Positions 15,410-24,883 of a stretch of DNA of 64,000 nt are shown one piece after another; positions within the stretch are counted from its first letter, which is position 1; the number at the start of each line of letters is the position of its first letter. The notes under the pieces were generated by a model. It saw nothing but the letters and a program-made list of their open reading frames with translations, did no database searches and was not told the DNA's origin. Origin of the DNA: Nonomuraea glycinis (GTDB lineage Bacteria; Actinomycetota; Actinomycetes; Streptosporangiales; Streptosporangiaceae); the NCBI RefSeq assembly GCF_014646515.1, contig NZ_BMNK01000003.1, forward strand, positions 453,456-517,455, in the 5' to 3' direction. The position numbers and the translations under genes were made by a program.

Positions 15410-17608
15410 TCAGGGGGATTCGCGGGGATGGTGGACGGTGATGGGGGCGCCGCGACCCGGGTAGCTCATGATGAGCAGCCGACGGCCGGCCATCGTCTCG
15501 CCCTTCCAGTCGATCCAGGCGGAGTGGACGCGGATCCGGTAGTGGCCCTTGCCGTGCGCGGCCAGGTCGGGGAGCTCGACGTCGGACAGGTAGTCGGCGA
15601 GGACGATCCGGCCGTGCGTGCTGCGGTGGCCGACTTCGACGACTTGGGTCCAGCCCTTGGTCTCCACCGGCGGGCGGCGGTCGTAGGTCTCGGTGGTGAT
15701 GCAGAGCGTCGGCGAGGAGCCGACGAAGAGGGCGAGGTGACCGGGAGCCGAGGCCACCAGGTCCGCGTCGTCGGGGCCGTCCAGCCGGTGATCCTCGAAG
15801 GGGTCGTCCTCCGATTCGTAGGCGTGCAGACTCAGCTCCGCCCACTCGGGTTCCATGACCGTCGCCTCAAGAGGCTTGATCCGAGGGCGGTGGGAGGATG
15901 CGTCGCACATGCGCTGTTCGTCGGCCTGCCGGGCCTGCTCCGCACGCTCCTCCTCCTCGACCGCCGCCCGCACCGTGGCGGTGGCGTGTGGACAGATGTC
16001 GGCCAGAAGAGGAGCCAGGCCGTATCCGAACTCGACGCCGCCGAGGAGGCGGGTCAGCTCGCTCGGGTCATCGATGGTGTAGGCATCACACAGGCGGCGC
16101 CCGTACGTGATCAGCACCCTGTCCGGCATCCCCTGCGCGAGCGGCAGGCTCTTCGAGGTACGCACCCCGCACACGAAACGCTCCTCGGCGGTCAGCTCAG
16201 GCGGCGGCTCGTACGGGGCGGAGGGGTCCAGGTTCGGCTCGCAGTCGCTCGCCTCCGTCAGCGGGCCGGGCGCGTGGTCTGACGCCGGGACGAGGATCAG
16301 CGCCGCGACCGTGGCCGTGCTCACCAACACCTTCGGGTACGTCCTGCGCAGGGCCGGGCGGGCGCCGTACAGGTAGAGCAGCAGCAGGGCCGAGGCGGTG
16401 AGAGCGGCGCTGTGCCACAGCGGCGAGATGCCGAAGCCCTCGCCGGTCAGCTCGCGGGGGTGGATCCAGATGTTCTCGTAGTCGGCATCGGACCACGCGG
16501 GCGGGGTGGCGGTGGCGATCGTCGCGACGCCCGCCGCGGCGGTCAGGAGCAGAGCGGCGACCGTGCCGAGCACGAGGCGGCGCGTCGGCCGCAGCACCGC
16601 GACCAGCACGAGCACGGCGCTGACGCCCAGCCCGACGAGCACGTCCAAGGACAACCAGGTAGTCGCCAGGATGCCGCCGAAGCTCTCCCGGAACCATGCG
16701 TCGACCGCCCCCCGAGGCCCGATCCACACGGGCACCCCACGCGCGAGGTTGACCGCGACGGGAAGCAGCGGCAGCAGCACGGCCACGAGCGGCAGCGGCC
16801 ACCAACGCCACACACCCGCCGTCCTGGCGGGGCGCGCGGGAGCGTCAGGGGATCGGGTGGCGAGCTCGTGAGCGGTGCGCGCCAACCACACCACCTCGAA
16901 CATCTCCAGCACCCAGGGGAAACCGACGATCACCAGCGGAAGGACGTCGTTGTCCACGCGGACGTAGAAGAACGACGGCCGCAGCAGCAGGCCGATGGTG
17001 AGCGCGGCGCCGCACCACACGGTGGCCCTCGCCCAGCGACCGTCTCCGGCCTGGATCACCAAGGTCAACACCAGCCAGACCAGGTACGGAGTCCGCCCCA
17101 GACCGGTCAGTGCCTCGTCCACCGGCAAGGGCAGGCCGACCAGGTCGTCAGCGAGCCGGCGCACCGGACCGATCAACCCGGCGATCAGGGCGACGAGCCG
17201 CAGCGCGAGGGGCGCCCGGTCGAGCACCCGGAAGAGCAGCACGACCAGGACCACCTGGACCAGGTCGACGGGCACGCCCAGCGAGGACGGCAGCAACTCC
17301 AGCCCGAGGGACGCGAACAATGCGATCCGCAGCAAGCGGGCGTCCCACCGCAGCTCGGCCCGCTCGCCGACCGGCCTCCCCCGCAGCAGATGCCACAACG
17401 CCCACCCTTGTACGACACCGGCCACGACCAGGGGCAACAGGTTGTACCACTCGACCAGGCGCAGCCGTCTGTCGCTCTGCCGAGTGATGACCGGCACCAG
17501 GAACCGAGCGTCGCGGCTCACCCACGCGACCACGGCCGCCACGAGGACCGCGACGACGAATCCCACGGCCACCACGGCGGCGATCCGGCCGAACCTGTAG
17601 CGACGCAT
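15410..17608 (-). CDS. Large polytopic membrane protein of unknown function
   Basis: A 732-residue protein not recognised as a named family. The first ~430 residues hold about 11 hydrophobic helices (first at ~10-30, last ~405-425). They are followed by a Cys-containing, probably extracytoplasmic or cytoplasmic C-terminal region of ~300 residues with an acidic, helical stretch (VRAAVEEEERAEQARQADEQ) and a terminal beta-rich part ending WKGETMAGRRLLIMSYPGRG. ATG at 17608 has GAGGAA seven bases upstream. It stands alone, convergent with the HATPase gene and divergent from the Nudix gene. Confidence 0.8.
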   Translation of the reverse strand: MRRYRFGRIAAVVAVGFVVAVLVAAVVAWVSRDARFLVPVITRQSDRRLRLVEWYNLLPLVVAGVVQGWALWHLLRGRPVGERAELRWDARLLRIALFASLGLELLPSSLGVPVDLVQVVLVVLLFRVLDRAPLALRLVALIAGLIGPVRRLADDLVGLPLPVDEALTGLGRTPYLVWLVLTLVIQAGDGRWARATVWCGAALTIGLLLRPSFFYVRVDNDVLPLVIVGFPWVLEMFEVVWLARTAHELATRSPDAPARPARTAGVWRWWPLPLVAVLLPLLPVAVNLARGVPVWIGPRGAVDAWFRESFGGILATTWLSLDVLVGLGVSAVLVLVAVLRPTRRLVLGTVAALLLTAAAGVATIATATPPAWSDADYENIWIHPRELTGEGFGISPLWHSAALTASALLLLYLYGARPALRRTYPKVLVSTATVAALILVPASDHAPGPLTEASDCEPNLDPSAPYEPPPELTAEERFVCGVRTSKSLPLAQGMPDRVLITYGRRLCDAYTIDDPSELTRLLGGVEFGYGLAPLLADICPHATATVRAAVEEEERAEQARQADEQRMCDASSHRPRIKPLEATVMEPEWAELSLHAYESEDDPFEDHRLDGPDDADLVASAPGHLALFVGSSPTLCITTETYDRRPPVETKGWTQVVEVGHRSTHGRIVLADYLSDVELPDLAAHGKGHYRIRVHSAWIDWKGETMAGRRLLIMSYPGRGAPITVHHPRESP

Positions 17609-17694
17609 CAGGCATTTCCTCGCATCTCCAGGCAGGGGGCGCCCCACCCTAGCGAAGATCAAGTCCTACACTGGCGCCGTACGGAGGAGGGTGG

Positions 17695-18129
17695 ATGGGG
17701 ATCATCGGGGTGGGGGTCGTGCTGACGGACCCGCAGGGGCGGATTCTGCTGGGCGAGCGGATCAAGGCCGGTGAGGAGCCGTCCTGGTGCCTGCCGGGCG
17801 GCGCGGTGGAGCCGGGCGAGACCTTCGAGGCCGCCGCCGTACGCGAGCTGGAGGAGGAGACCGGCATCGGGGACGCCGGCCCGCCCCGCGTCACGGCGGT
17901 GATCGTCGACCACCCCGGAGGCGTCGTGCGCGTCACCGCAGCCGTGATCATGGACAGCGCGCAGGTCGTCCCGCATCTGGAGGGGTCCGGGCGGGCGCGT
18001 GTGACCGAGCCGGAGGTGTTCCGGTCGTGGCGCTGGTTCGCGCCGGACGAGTTGCCCGCGCCGCTGTTCCCCGCGACCGCCCAGGTGCTGGAGGCCGCGC
18101 CGGCGACCCGGTACCGGGTGGTGAGCTGA
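17695..18129 (+). CDS. Nudix hydrolase
   Basis: A 144-residue Nudix-fold pyrophosphohydrolase. The Nudix box is perfect: G-x5-E-x7-REUxEExGU appears as GAVEPGE, seven residues, then RELEEETGI (residues ~36-58). The fold begins with the usual VGVVLTDPQGRILLGERI. Substrate (nucleotide sugar, dNTP or cofactor) cannot be assigned; the protein is minimal, without an extra domain. ATG at 17695 follows GGAGGAGGGTGG. The next gene begins 33 nt after the stop, so co-transcription is likely but functional linkage is unclear. Confidence 0.92.
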   Translation: MGIIGVGVVLTDPQGRILLGERIKAGEEPSWCLPGGAVEPGETFEAAAVRELEEETGIGDAGPPRVTAVIVDHPGGVVRVTAAVIMDSAQVVPHLEGSGRARVTEPEVFRSWRWFAPDELPAPLFPATAQVLEAAPATRYRVVS

Positions 18130-18161
18130 ACCGGCCGCTCGCGCCGTACGTCAGTCAGGTC

Positions 18162-18875
18162 ATGACAGTTCGGATATTCGCCGCGCTCGCGCTGGTGGTG
18201 GCCTTTCTGACGGTCGGTGGCGTCGGTACGGCGTTCGCCTGCTCCTGCGCTGACCGCACGCCCCAGGAGCAGATGCGGGACGCCGACGCCGTCTTCACCG
18301 CGACTGCCGCGAGCGTCCGGGTCGACGAGAAGATGCTGGACGGCGGCCAGGTCACCGCTGCCCTCCACACCGACCATGTCTACAAGGGCGCTTCGAGCCG
18401 CGAGATCGAGGTGGTCACCCAGGCGCAGTCAGCCGCCTGTGGCTTCGACTTCGTCGTCGGCAGGCGTTATCTGATCTTCGCCAGGAGCGCCGAGGCCGGC
18501 CTGACCACCACGCTCTGCTCGGGCAACAGGGACGTGCCGGCCGGCGACCGGCCCCTGCGCCCTTCGGCGCAGACCGACGGGTTCGCGCCGCTCGAACCCG
18601 AGCTGATCACCGCCCTGGGCACCCCACGCCGACCCGACCCCACCCAGCGACCGGACGACACACCGACCGCCACCGCCACCCAGCGGCCGGAAAGCACTCC
18701 GACCGCCACCGTACGACCGGACAGCACCCCGGCCGTTGCTCTCCGACCGGACAACACCCCGGCGGGTGAGCAGGGCTCGGGCGGCACGGCGGCCCTGGTC
18801 GGTCTGGTCGTGGTGGCGGTCGTGCTGATGACAGGTCTGGCGTGGACGATCAGGAGGTTCCGGCGCGCGGGCTAG
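18162..18875 (+). CDS. TIMP/NTR-like surface protein with Pro/Thr repeat stalk and C-terminal anchor
   Basis: A 237-residue membrane-anchored exported protein. A signal peptide (~1-25) ends in AFACSCADRTP; a Cys-Ser-Cys right after the cleavage site is characteristic of tissue-inhibitor-of-metalloproteinase (NTR-like) domains, with further Cys in SAACGFDFVVG and TTLCSGN. A disordered stalk from ~150 to ~205 repeats TPTAT/RPDSTP-like units. One hydrophobic helix (LVGLVVVAVVLMTGLAW) and a basic tail RRFRRAG close the protein, giving an extracytoplasmic domain on a stalk. TIMP-like domains occur widely in bacteria; protease inhibition is not established for them. Confidence 0.82.
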   Translation: MTVRIFAALALVVAFLTVGGVGTAFACSCADRTPQEQMRDADAVFTATAASVRVDEKMLDGGQVTAALHTDHVYKGASSREIEVVTQAQSAACGFDFVVGRRYLIFARSAEAGLTTTLCSGNRDVPAGDRPLRPSAQTDGFAPLEPELITALGTPRRPDPTQRPDDTPTATATQRPESTPTATVRPDSTPAVALRPDNTPAGEQGSGGTAALVGLVVVAVVLMTGLAWTIRRFRRAG

Positions 18876-18914
18876 AATCGCAGCACCCCGCAGACCCGAA
18901 ACGAGTGATCCGCC

Positions 18915-20084
18915 GTGTCCCATATCGCCATGGTGGGCATCCCCGCCATCAGCCATATCCTGCCCAGTCTGGAGATCATCCGGGAGCTGGTGGCGCGCGG
19001 CCATCGGGTGACGTACGCCAACGACCCGTTGGTGGCTGACGTGATCACGGCTACCGGTGCCGAGCTGGTTCCGTACACCTCCACGCTGCCGGTCGCCGAC
19101 CACGACTGGCCGGACGACCCGATCGCCGCGATGAGCGTCTTCCTCGATGACAACATCCAGCGGTACTCCGGCTTGAAGGCCGTGTACGACGACGACCCCG
19201 CCGACCTCTACCTGTACGACATCGGCGGGTACGCGGGCCGCGCCCTGGCCGAGTCGCAGGGCAGGCCCGTGGCGCAGCTCTCACCGTCGATGGTGGCCTG
19301 GAAAGGCTACGAGGACGAGGTCGCCGCTCAGATATGGGCGTTGCCGGGCGCCTCGGCCTACCGGGCGAGGTTCACCGAGTGGCTCATCCAGGCCGGGGCC
19401 ACGACCACGGACATGGAGCGCTTCTCCGGTCACCCCCCGCGCTGCCTGGCCACGATCCCCCGGGCGATGCAGCCGCAGGCCGATCAGGTGGATCCGGACG
19501 TGGTGACGTTCGTCGGCCCGTGCTTCGGCCCGCGGAACGACCAGGGCGGCTGGACCCGCCCGGCCGATGCGGCGAACGTGCTGCTGATCTCGCTCGGCTC
19601 GGCCTACACCCGGCAGCCGGAGTTCTACCGCAACTGCCTGGCCGCGTTCGGCGACCTGCCCGGCTGGCACGTGGTGCTGCAGATCGGCAAGCACACCCCG
19701 GTGGCGGAGCTGGGCGACATCCCGGCCAACGTCGAGGTGCACTCCTGGGTGCCGCAGCTCGCGATCCTGGAGCAGGCGGACGCGTTCGTCACGCACGCGG
19801 GGATGGGCGGCAGCAGCGAGGGCCTGTTCACCGGCGTGCCGATGATCGCCGTGCCGCAGGGCGTCGACCAGTTCATGAACGCCGATCGCCTGGTGGAGCT
19901 GGGCGTGGCCCGCCGGATCGACACCGCCGACGCGACCCCGGAGGCGCTGCGCTCGGCGCTGCTGGAGCTCACCGCCGACCCCGAGGCGGCCCGCCGCTCG
20001 GCGCGGCTGCGCGCCGAGGCACGGGCCGAGGGCGGCACCGACCGCGCCGCCGACCTCTTGGAGACCTTCCTCGCGTCACCTTGA
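18915..20084 (+). CDS. Macrolide-type glycosyltransferase (MGT family, GT1)
   Basis: A 389-residue GT-B glycosyltransferase using UDP-sugar, similar to OleD/Mgt enzymes that inactivate macrolides by glycosylation. The N-terminal acceptor domain starts MSHIAMVGIPAISHILPSLE with the family His, and the C-terminal donor site has HSWVPQLAILEQADAFVTHAG then GSSEGLFTGVPMIAVPQ and DQFMNA. Length fits the family. GTG at 18915 is close to the upstream TIMP-like gene (39 nt). Acceptor specificity is broad in this family, so self-protection or detoxification is only a reasonable guess. Confidence 0.9.
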   Translation: MSHIAMVGIPAISHILPSLEIIRELVARGHRVTYANDPLVADVITATGAELVPYTSTLPVADHDWPDDPIAAMSVFLDDNIQRYSGLKAVYDDDPADLYLYDIGGYAGRALAESQGRPVAQLSPSMVAWKGYEDEVAAQIWALPGASAYRARFTEWLIQAGATTTDMERFSGHPPRCLATIPRAMQPQADQVDPDVVTFVGPCFGPRNDQGGWTRPADAANVLLISLGSAYTRQPEFYRNCLAAFGDLPGWHVVLQIGKHTPVAELGDIPANVEVHSWVPQLAILEQADAFVTHAGMGGSSEGLFTGVPMIAVPQGVDQFMNADRLVELGVARRIDTADATPEALRSALLELTADPEAARRSARLRAEARAEGGTDRAADLLETFLASP

Positions 20085-20193
20085 CCCGGCGCTGAAGGGC
20101 CAGGTTCGGGCTTCCGCTGCGCGTCAGATCATCTCGGTGCCGCTCCGGTGGCGGTCCTGCGGCGATGGTCGATGGGGACCGCCACCGAGTGAG

Positions 20194-21381
20194 CTAGATG
20201 AGTTGCCCCGAGCCGATGACGCGGTACTGGTGACCCCGGACCCCCAAGTCCGACATATCACCGCCTGAGCCGCTGTCATCGTGCCAGGTGACGAGGGCGA
20301 ACTCTCCCTCGCCCTCGCCGAAGGACGTGGCGGCGGCCGTACCGGCGCGTGATTCGGCCGCGGCCTGGCTGACCGCGACCACTGGGCCGACCGATCCCTG
20401 GGTGTCCGAGAAGATCTTGACCTTGACGTGCGGGACCGTGGCGAAGGTCTCCGCGCTCTTCTGTACCCAGGCCAGCAGGAACCGTCCACCCGGTAGCGGC
20501 GCGAGAGCCGGTGCCGAGCAGTTGACCCCCTGCTCGTCGCTCGCGAACAGCGAGATGTTCGCGAACGTGCCACCGGGCTCGTACACCCGCCATTCCACAT
20601 CGCTCTTGGCGACGCCGATATCGCTGTCCCCCAGGTCGCGTACGTGCGCGATGACGAACCGTCCGTTGTCGAGAAGGGTGAGTGCCTTCTGGCCGCCGAA
20701 CCCGGATATGTTCGGCCTGATCTCCCCTGTCACCGGTGACCCCTCAAGGTCGAAGAGGCGCAGGGTGAGACTCCCCCCGCCGGGCGGGAAGGGGTCGCTC
20801 CGCCACACGACCACGTAGTTGCCGTCGACCAGTCGCCTCACCAGCGGATCCTGGTGGAACCCCTCGGTGGTGTTGACGGTGAACTCGGAGCCGATCTTCG
20901 TACCGCCTGAGCCGAATCGCTGAGCACGGATACGCTGATCCTTGCGCGAGTCAGCCCAGGTGACGAGAAAGCCCCCGTCGATCATGTTGGTGACGGAGGG
21001 CCGGTTCTTCGGGTCGATGTCGGTGGTGCTCACCTGGATCTCGGGTCCGGTTCTGTTCGCGCTGGAGTCGAATTTCTGCAGTTTCACCTGCGGTTGCACG
21101 CCCGGCGGGTTGAAGGCGGTCTCGATCCACACCACGGCAGGACCCGAACTCGTGAGGGTGACGGCCGGCTTCCCCCGGTTGATGTTCGCTCCCTGGGGCG
21201 TCGGCGTGTTGACGACGAACTCTTGTCCGGTCACCGGGCCGTTCGCTCGAACGACACGGCCTTTGATGGTGGCGTCGCTGGTGTCAGCCCACACCACGAA
21301 GTACCTCGAACTCTGCATCGCCGCGACTGCGGGCTGCATCTGAGCGCTTATCGTTGTCGTGTTCACCAGGAGCTCGGTCAT
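20194..21381 (-). CDS. Repeat protein, probable beta-propeller, no signal peptide
   Basis: A 395-residue protein built from repeats of ~45-55 residues. Each has a strand pair of the form (Y/F)(V/L)VxWxD or its equivalent (RYFVVWADTSD, GFLVTWADSRKD, NYVVVWRSDPF, RFLLAWVQKS, FALVTWHDDSG) followed by an (I/K)(K/R)xRxF segment. This pattern is typical of large bacterial propeller or surface repeat proteins with FVVxWxD units. No signal peptide or anchor is visible, so either the protein is intracellular or a longer ancestral protein has been shortened. ATG at 21381 follows GGAGGGGGAGAG. Divergent from the cellulase; function unknown. Confidence 0.75.
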   Translation of the reverse strand: MTELLVNTTTISAQMQPAVAAMQSSRYFVVWADTSDATIKGRVVRANGPVTGQEFVVNTPTPQGANINRGKPAVTLTSSGPAVVWIETAFNPPGVQPQVKLQKFDSSANRTGPEIQVSTTDIDPKNRPSVTNMIDGGFLVTWADSRKDQRIRAQRFGSGGTKIGSEFTVNTTEGFHQDPLVRRLVDGNYVVVWRSDPFPPGGGSLTLRLFDLEGSPVTGEIRPNISGFGGQKALTLLDNGRFVIAHVRDLGDSDIGVAKSDVEWRVYEPGGTFANISLFASDEQGVNCSAPALAPLPGGRFLLAWVQKSAETFATVPHVKVKIFSDTQGSVGPVVAVSQAAAESRAGTAAATSFGEGEGEFALVTWHDDSGSGGDMSDLGVRGHQYRVIGSGQLI

Positions 21382-21591
21382 CTCTCCCCCTCCTGAGCCT
21401 GGGGTGCCGCACCGAACCCCGCCAGTCCGGCGGGAAGTCCTCCGCGGGCACCTTCAACATCCATGGTTTCGCCACATAGCGCCGACGGCGAGGGGGACGA
21501 CGGCGGGACGCGCCGATCTTTGTCCAGTTTTGGCGAGTCGTGAGCGACCCCTTTGAAGCCTCGTGGCTGTCCTGACAGCCGAGGTATGCGC

Positions 21592-21602
21592 TGAAAGTTT
21601 CA
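21592..21602. promoter_or_regulatory. XylR/BxlR-like operator upstream of the cellulase
   Basis: TGAAA-G-TTTCA is a perfect 5-1-5 dyad resembling the CGAAA-N-TTTCG operator described for actinomycete xylan-utilisation LacI/ROK repressors. It lies 106 bp upstream of the GH9 start in the region shared with the divergent propeller gene. Confidence 0.4.
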
Positions 21603-21675
21603 TCCGGTAGCCCCAGGCCCGCACCTCGGCGTGGGAAGGCGTCGTTGACGGCACATCTATGGCGGCGGAAGATCC

Positions 21676-21689
21676 CGGGAGCGCTCCTA
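21676..21689 (+). promoter_or_regulatory. CebR/CelR-like operator in front of the GH9 cellulase
   Basis: CGGGAGCGCTCCTA matches the actinomycete cellulase operator TGGGAGCGCTCCCA at 12 of 14 positions, with the central GGAGCGCTCC intact. It ends 18 bp before the GH9 ATG, so a bound repressor would block transcription or its start. CebR/CelR repressors of Streptomyces and Thermobifida release this box on cellobiose; no cebR gene is in this window. The remaining 326 bp of this intergenic region show no gene. Confidence 0.7.
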
Positions 21690-21707
21690 ACCCCCCCGAG
21701 GATCTCC

Positions 21708-24203
21708 ATGACCGGACGCCTGGCCGCGGCAGCGGCTCTTCTCCTGACGATCGCTCTCGCCCCCGCCCCGGCCCACGCCGACGAGGGCCCGGAGCAGATC
21801 GTGAACGGCACCTTCGACACCGGCACCGCCCCCTGGTGGGGCACCGGCAACCTGACGCTGGAGGTCGACGACGGCCGCCTGTGCGCCGACGTCCCCGGTG
21901 GCACGGTCAACCCGTGGGACGCCATCATCGGCCAGAACGACCTGCCGCTGGTCGAGGGCGAGACGTACGGCTACGCGTTCGCCGCCTCGGCCGGTTCGGC
22001 CAAGGTTGTCAGGGCTCTCGTCCAGCTTCCCGTCGATCCGTACACGCAGTATCTGGCGGCCAGTCCCGAATTGAGCGTGTCGGGCAACGCCTACTCCTAC
22101 ACCTTCACCGCCCCCGTCTCGCTGCCCGACGCCCAGGTCGTCTTCCAACTGGGCGGCAGCGCCGAGCCGTGGCGGTTCTGCGTGGACGACGTGTCGCTGA
22201 AGGGCGGCGCCGAGCCGGAGGTCTACGAGCCCGACACCGGCCCGCGCGTACGCGTCAACATGGTCGGCTACCTCCCCTCGGGCCCCAAGAGCGCGACGGT
22301 GGTCACCGGCGAGAGCGCCGTGCTGGAGTGGCGGCTCAGGAACGCGAACGGCACGACCGTCGCCAAGGGGAAGACCGAGCCCGCGGGCCAGGACACCAGC
22401 TCCGGGCAGCAGGTCCAGACGATCGACTTCGGCTCCTACCGCAAGCCGGGCACCGGCTACACGCTCGTGGCCGACGGCGAGACCAGCCGGCCCTTCGACA
22501 TCGCCGCCGGCCTGTACGACGAGCTGCGGGTGGACGCGCTGAAGTTCTACTACACCCAGCGCAGCGGCCTCGAGATCCTGGACCGGCTCAGACCCGGCTA
22601 CGCCCGGCCCGCCGGCCACCTGGGCGCGCCGCCCAACCAGGGCGACACGAGCGTCCCGTGCCAGCCCGGTGTCTGTGACTACCGGCTGGACGTCCGTGGC
22701 GGCTGGTACGACGCCGGCGATCACGGCAAGTACGTGGTCAACGGCGGCATCTCGGCTTACCAGCTGATGGCGCTGTACGAGCGTGACCGGGCCGCCTTCG
22801 GCGACGGCACGCTGCGCATCCCGGAAAGCGGCAACGGCGTGCCCGACGTGCTGGACGAGGCCCGCTGGGAGCAGCGGTTCCTGCTGAGCATGCAGGTCCC
22901 CCCGGGCAAGCCGCTCGCCGGGATGGCCCATCACAAGATCCACGATGCCACCTGGACCGGGCTGCCGCTGCTGCCGCACCTGGACGCGCAGCCCCGCGAG
23001 CTGCACCCGCCGTCCACCGCCGCCACGCTGAACCTGGCCGCCACCGCCGCCCAGGCGGCCCGGCTGTACGCGCCGTACGACGCCGTCTTCGCCGCCACGA
23101 ACCTCCAGGCCGCGCGCCGCGCCTGGGCCGCCGCGAAGGCGAACCCCGCCCGCTACGCCGACCCGAACGACGGCGTGGGCGGCGGCGCCTACTCCGACAA
23201 CGACGTCACCGACGAGTTCTACTGGGCGGCGGCGGAGCTGTTCATCACCACGGGCGAGCGGGAGTTCAAGGACTACGTGCTCGCCTCGCCGCACCACACC
23301 GGCGACATCTGGCGTCAGCGCGGCTTCGACTGGGGCAACACCGCCCAGCTCGGCCGCCTGGACCTGGCGACCGTGCCCAACGCCCTGCCGGGCCGGCAGC
23401 GCGTCCGCGCGTCGGTGGCCGAGGGCGCCGACAAGTATCTCGCCGTCCTGCGGGCGCACCCGTACGGGATTCCGTACGACCCGCCGGACTACGACTGGGG
23501 CTCCAACAACCTGATCCTGAACAACATGGTCGTCCTGGCCACCGCGTACGACACGACCGGCGAGGAGAAATACCGTGCGGCCGTACGGGAGGGCATGGAC
23601 TACCTGCTCGGCCGCAACGCGCTCAACCAGTCCTACGTCACCGGCTACGGCGAGGTCGCCAGCCACAACCAGCACAGCCGCTGGTACGCCCACCAGCTCG
23701 ACCCCGCCCTGCCCAACCCGCCGCGCGGCACGCTGTCAGGCGGCCCCAACTCCGCCATCCAGGACCCGGTCGCGCAGCGGCTGCTGCAGGGCTGCAAGCC
23801 GCAGTTCTGCTACATCGACGACATCGAGTCCTGGTCCACCAACGAGCTGACCATCAACTGGAACTCGCCGCTGGCCTGGATCTCGTCCTTCCTGGCCGAC
23901 CGGGCCGGGCACGGCTCCTGCACGGTCCGCTACACCGGGCACGGCCACACCGGCCAGCTCTCGATCAAGAACACCGGCAAGCAGGCGATCAACGGCTGGA
24001 GCCTGCGCTGGGCGTTCCCGGCCACCCAGCGGGTCCGCGACGCCTGGGGCGCGAAGGTCACCCAGTCGGGCCCGGCGGTCAAGGCCGAGAACCTGCACGG
24101 CAACCGTACGATCAAGCCGGGTCATACGGTGACGTTCGGCTTCACCAGCACGCCGGGGACGGCTCCCGAGGTCTTCCACCTGAACGGAGACCGCTGCGCC
24201 TGA
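21708..24203 (+). CDS. Secreted GH9 endoglucanase/cellulase with CBM4/9-like and CBM2-like modules
   Basis: An 831-residue secreted multidomain cellulase. Order: signal peptide 1-24 (ends AHA-DE), a carbohydrate-binding CBM4_9-like module (~27-170), a CelD_N immunoglobulin-like domain ([20 protein letters not shown]), the GH9 catalytic domain (~265-725) and a CBM2-like module (~738-831). In the catalytic domain [12 protein letters not shown] supplies base/nucleophile Asp335 and Asp338, the His motif is [12 protein letters not shown], and the acid is Glu713 in [16 protein letters not shown] at 21708 has GAGGAT upstream and begins the signal peptide; an earlier ATG at 21645 would run across the CebR-like box. 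The CBM2-like module lacks usual surface Trp residues. Confidence 0.94.
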   Translation: MTGRLAAAAALLLTIALAPAPAHADEGPEQIVNGTFDTGTAPWWGTGNLTLEVDDGRLCADVPGGTVNPWDAIIGQNDLPLVEGETYGYAFAASAGSAKVVRALVQLPVDPYTQYLAASPELSVSGNAYSYTFTAPVSLPDAQVVFQLGGSAEPWRFCVDDVSLKGGAEPEVYEPDTGPRVRVNMVGYLPSGPKSATVVTGESAVLEWRLRNANGTTVAKGKTEPAGQDTSSGQQVQTIDFGSYRKPGTGYTLVADGETSRPFDIAAGLYDELRVDALKFYYTQRSGLEILDRLRPGYARPAGHLGAPPNQGDTSVPCQPGVCDYRLDVRGGWYDAGDHGKYVVNGGISAYQLMALYERDRAAFGDGTLRIPESGNGVPDVLDEARWEQRFLLSMQVPPGKPLAGMAHHKIHDATWTGLPLLPHLDAQPRELHPPSTAATLNLAATAAQAARLYAPYDAVFAATNLQAARRAWAAAKANPARYADPNDGVGGGAYSDNDVTDEFYWAAAELFITTGEREFKDYVLASPHHTGDIWRQRGFDWGNTAQLGRLDLATVPNALPGRQRVRASVAEGADKYLAVLRAHPYGIPYDPPDYDWGSNNLILNNMVVLATAYDTTGEEKYRAAVREGMDYLLGRNALNQSYVTGYGEVASHNQHSRWYAHQLDPALPNPPRGTLSGGPNSAIQDPVAQRLLQGCKPQFCYIDDIESWSTNELTINWNSPLAWISSFLADRAGHGSCTVRYTGHGHTGQLSIKNTGKQAINGWSLRWAFPATQRVRDAWGAKVTQSGPAVKAENLHGNRTIKPGHTVTFGFTSTPGTAPEVFHLNGDRCA

Positions 24204-24215
24204 CACCCGCGCGGA

Positions 24216-24240
24216 GCGCCCGCCCTTCAGGGGCGGGCGC
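24216..24240. terminator. Bidirectional terminator hairpin between cellulase and membrane protein gene
   Basis: A perfect 10-bp stem, GCGCCCGCCC (24216-24225) with GGGCGGGCGC (24231-24240) and a TTCAG loop. It lies 12 nt after the cellulase stop and covers the 3' end of the convergent membrane protein gene, so it can serve both transcripts. No U-run follows, as is common in actinomycetes. Confidence 0.7.
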
Positions 24241-24883
24241 CCGCTTCGGACGCGGCGCCTGTCGTACGGCGGGGGCCGCCGGAGGGATCCACCGCCAAGG
24301 CGGACTGCGCCACGGCGGGCGCGTCGGCGAAGAAACGCACCGTGCGGACCTCGGCCCGCCGGCCCAACGGGCGCACGATCGTGATCGGCTCCGACAGCTC
24401 CACCACCATGTTCACCTGCGACGACACCACCACGGTCAGCCGGTCGTCCACCACGCCGACCAGCCCCGACTCGTTGTAGCTGCGCACCACCCGCACGGCG
24501 GTGATCAGCTCACGCGGGATGCGTACGTCCAGGAACGCGCCGTACCGGATCCGCAACTCCCCGGCGGTGACGACGTGCGGGCGGGTGACGCAGGCGGCCA
24601 CGACCGCGAACCCGATGAGCAGCCCGTACACGTCCAGCACGAGCACCGGAAGGCGCACCCACGCCGACACGGCCATCGCCCGCAGCAGCAACTCCACCGC
24701 CACCGTCTCGACGGCCATCATGCCCAGCATGATCATCATCGTCGCGGACTGAGCGCGTGAGTAGGTCACCTCGATGGCGCCGGGCGGCACGCCGTCACGA
24801 CGGCGCAGCACCCACAGCCCCAGGCTCCGCATGCCCTTCGCGTCGAAACCGACGATCCTGCGCACCTGCTCGGGCAGTCTCAC
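24227..24883 (-). CDS. Small membrane protein translationally coupled to MerR
   Basis: A 218-residue protein of unknown function with two hydrophobic segments (SATMMIMLGMMAVETVAVEL and LPVLVLDVYGLLIGFAVVAA) in the middle, and a beta-rich C-terminal half (VTAGELRIRYGAFLDVRIPRELITAV) resembling bacterial PH-like membrane proteins. GTG at 24883 overlaps the MerR stop (GTGA) and uses the AAGGAG inside the MerR 3' end as ribosome site, so it is translated from the MerR transcript. Coupling suggests that the regulator controls or senses the membrane protein. Confidence 0.75.
   Translation of the reverse strand: MRLPEQVRRIVGFDAKGMRSLGLWVLRRRDGVPPGAIEVTYSRAQSATMMIMLGMMAVETVAVELLLRAMAVSAWVRLPVLVLDVYGLLIGFAVVAACVTRPHVVTAGELRIRYGAFLDVRIPRELITAVRVVRSYNESGLVGVVDDRLTVVVSSQVNMVVELSEPITIVRPLGRRAEVRTVRFFADAPAVAQSALAVDPSGGPRRTTGAASEAGARP

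Noticed and set aside
21687..23693. A 668-codon minus-strand frame opposite the GH9 cellulase.
   Set aside because: The opposite strand has complete GH9 motifs; this frame is a shadow.
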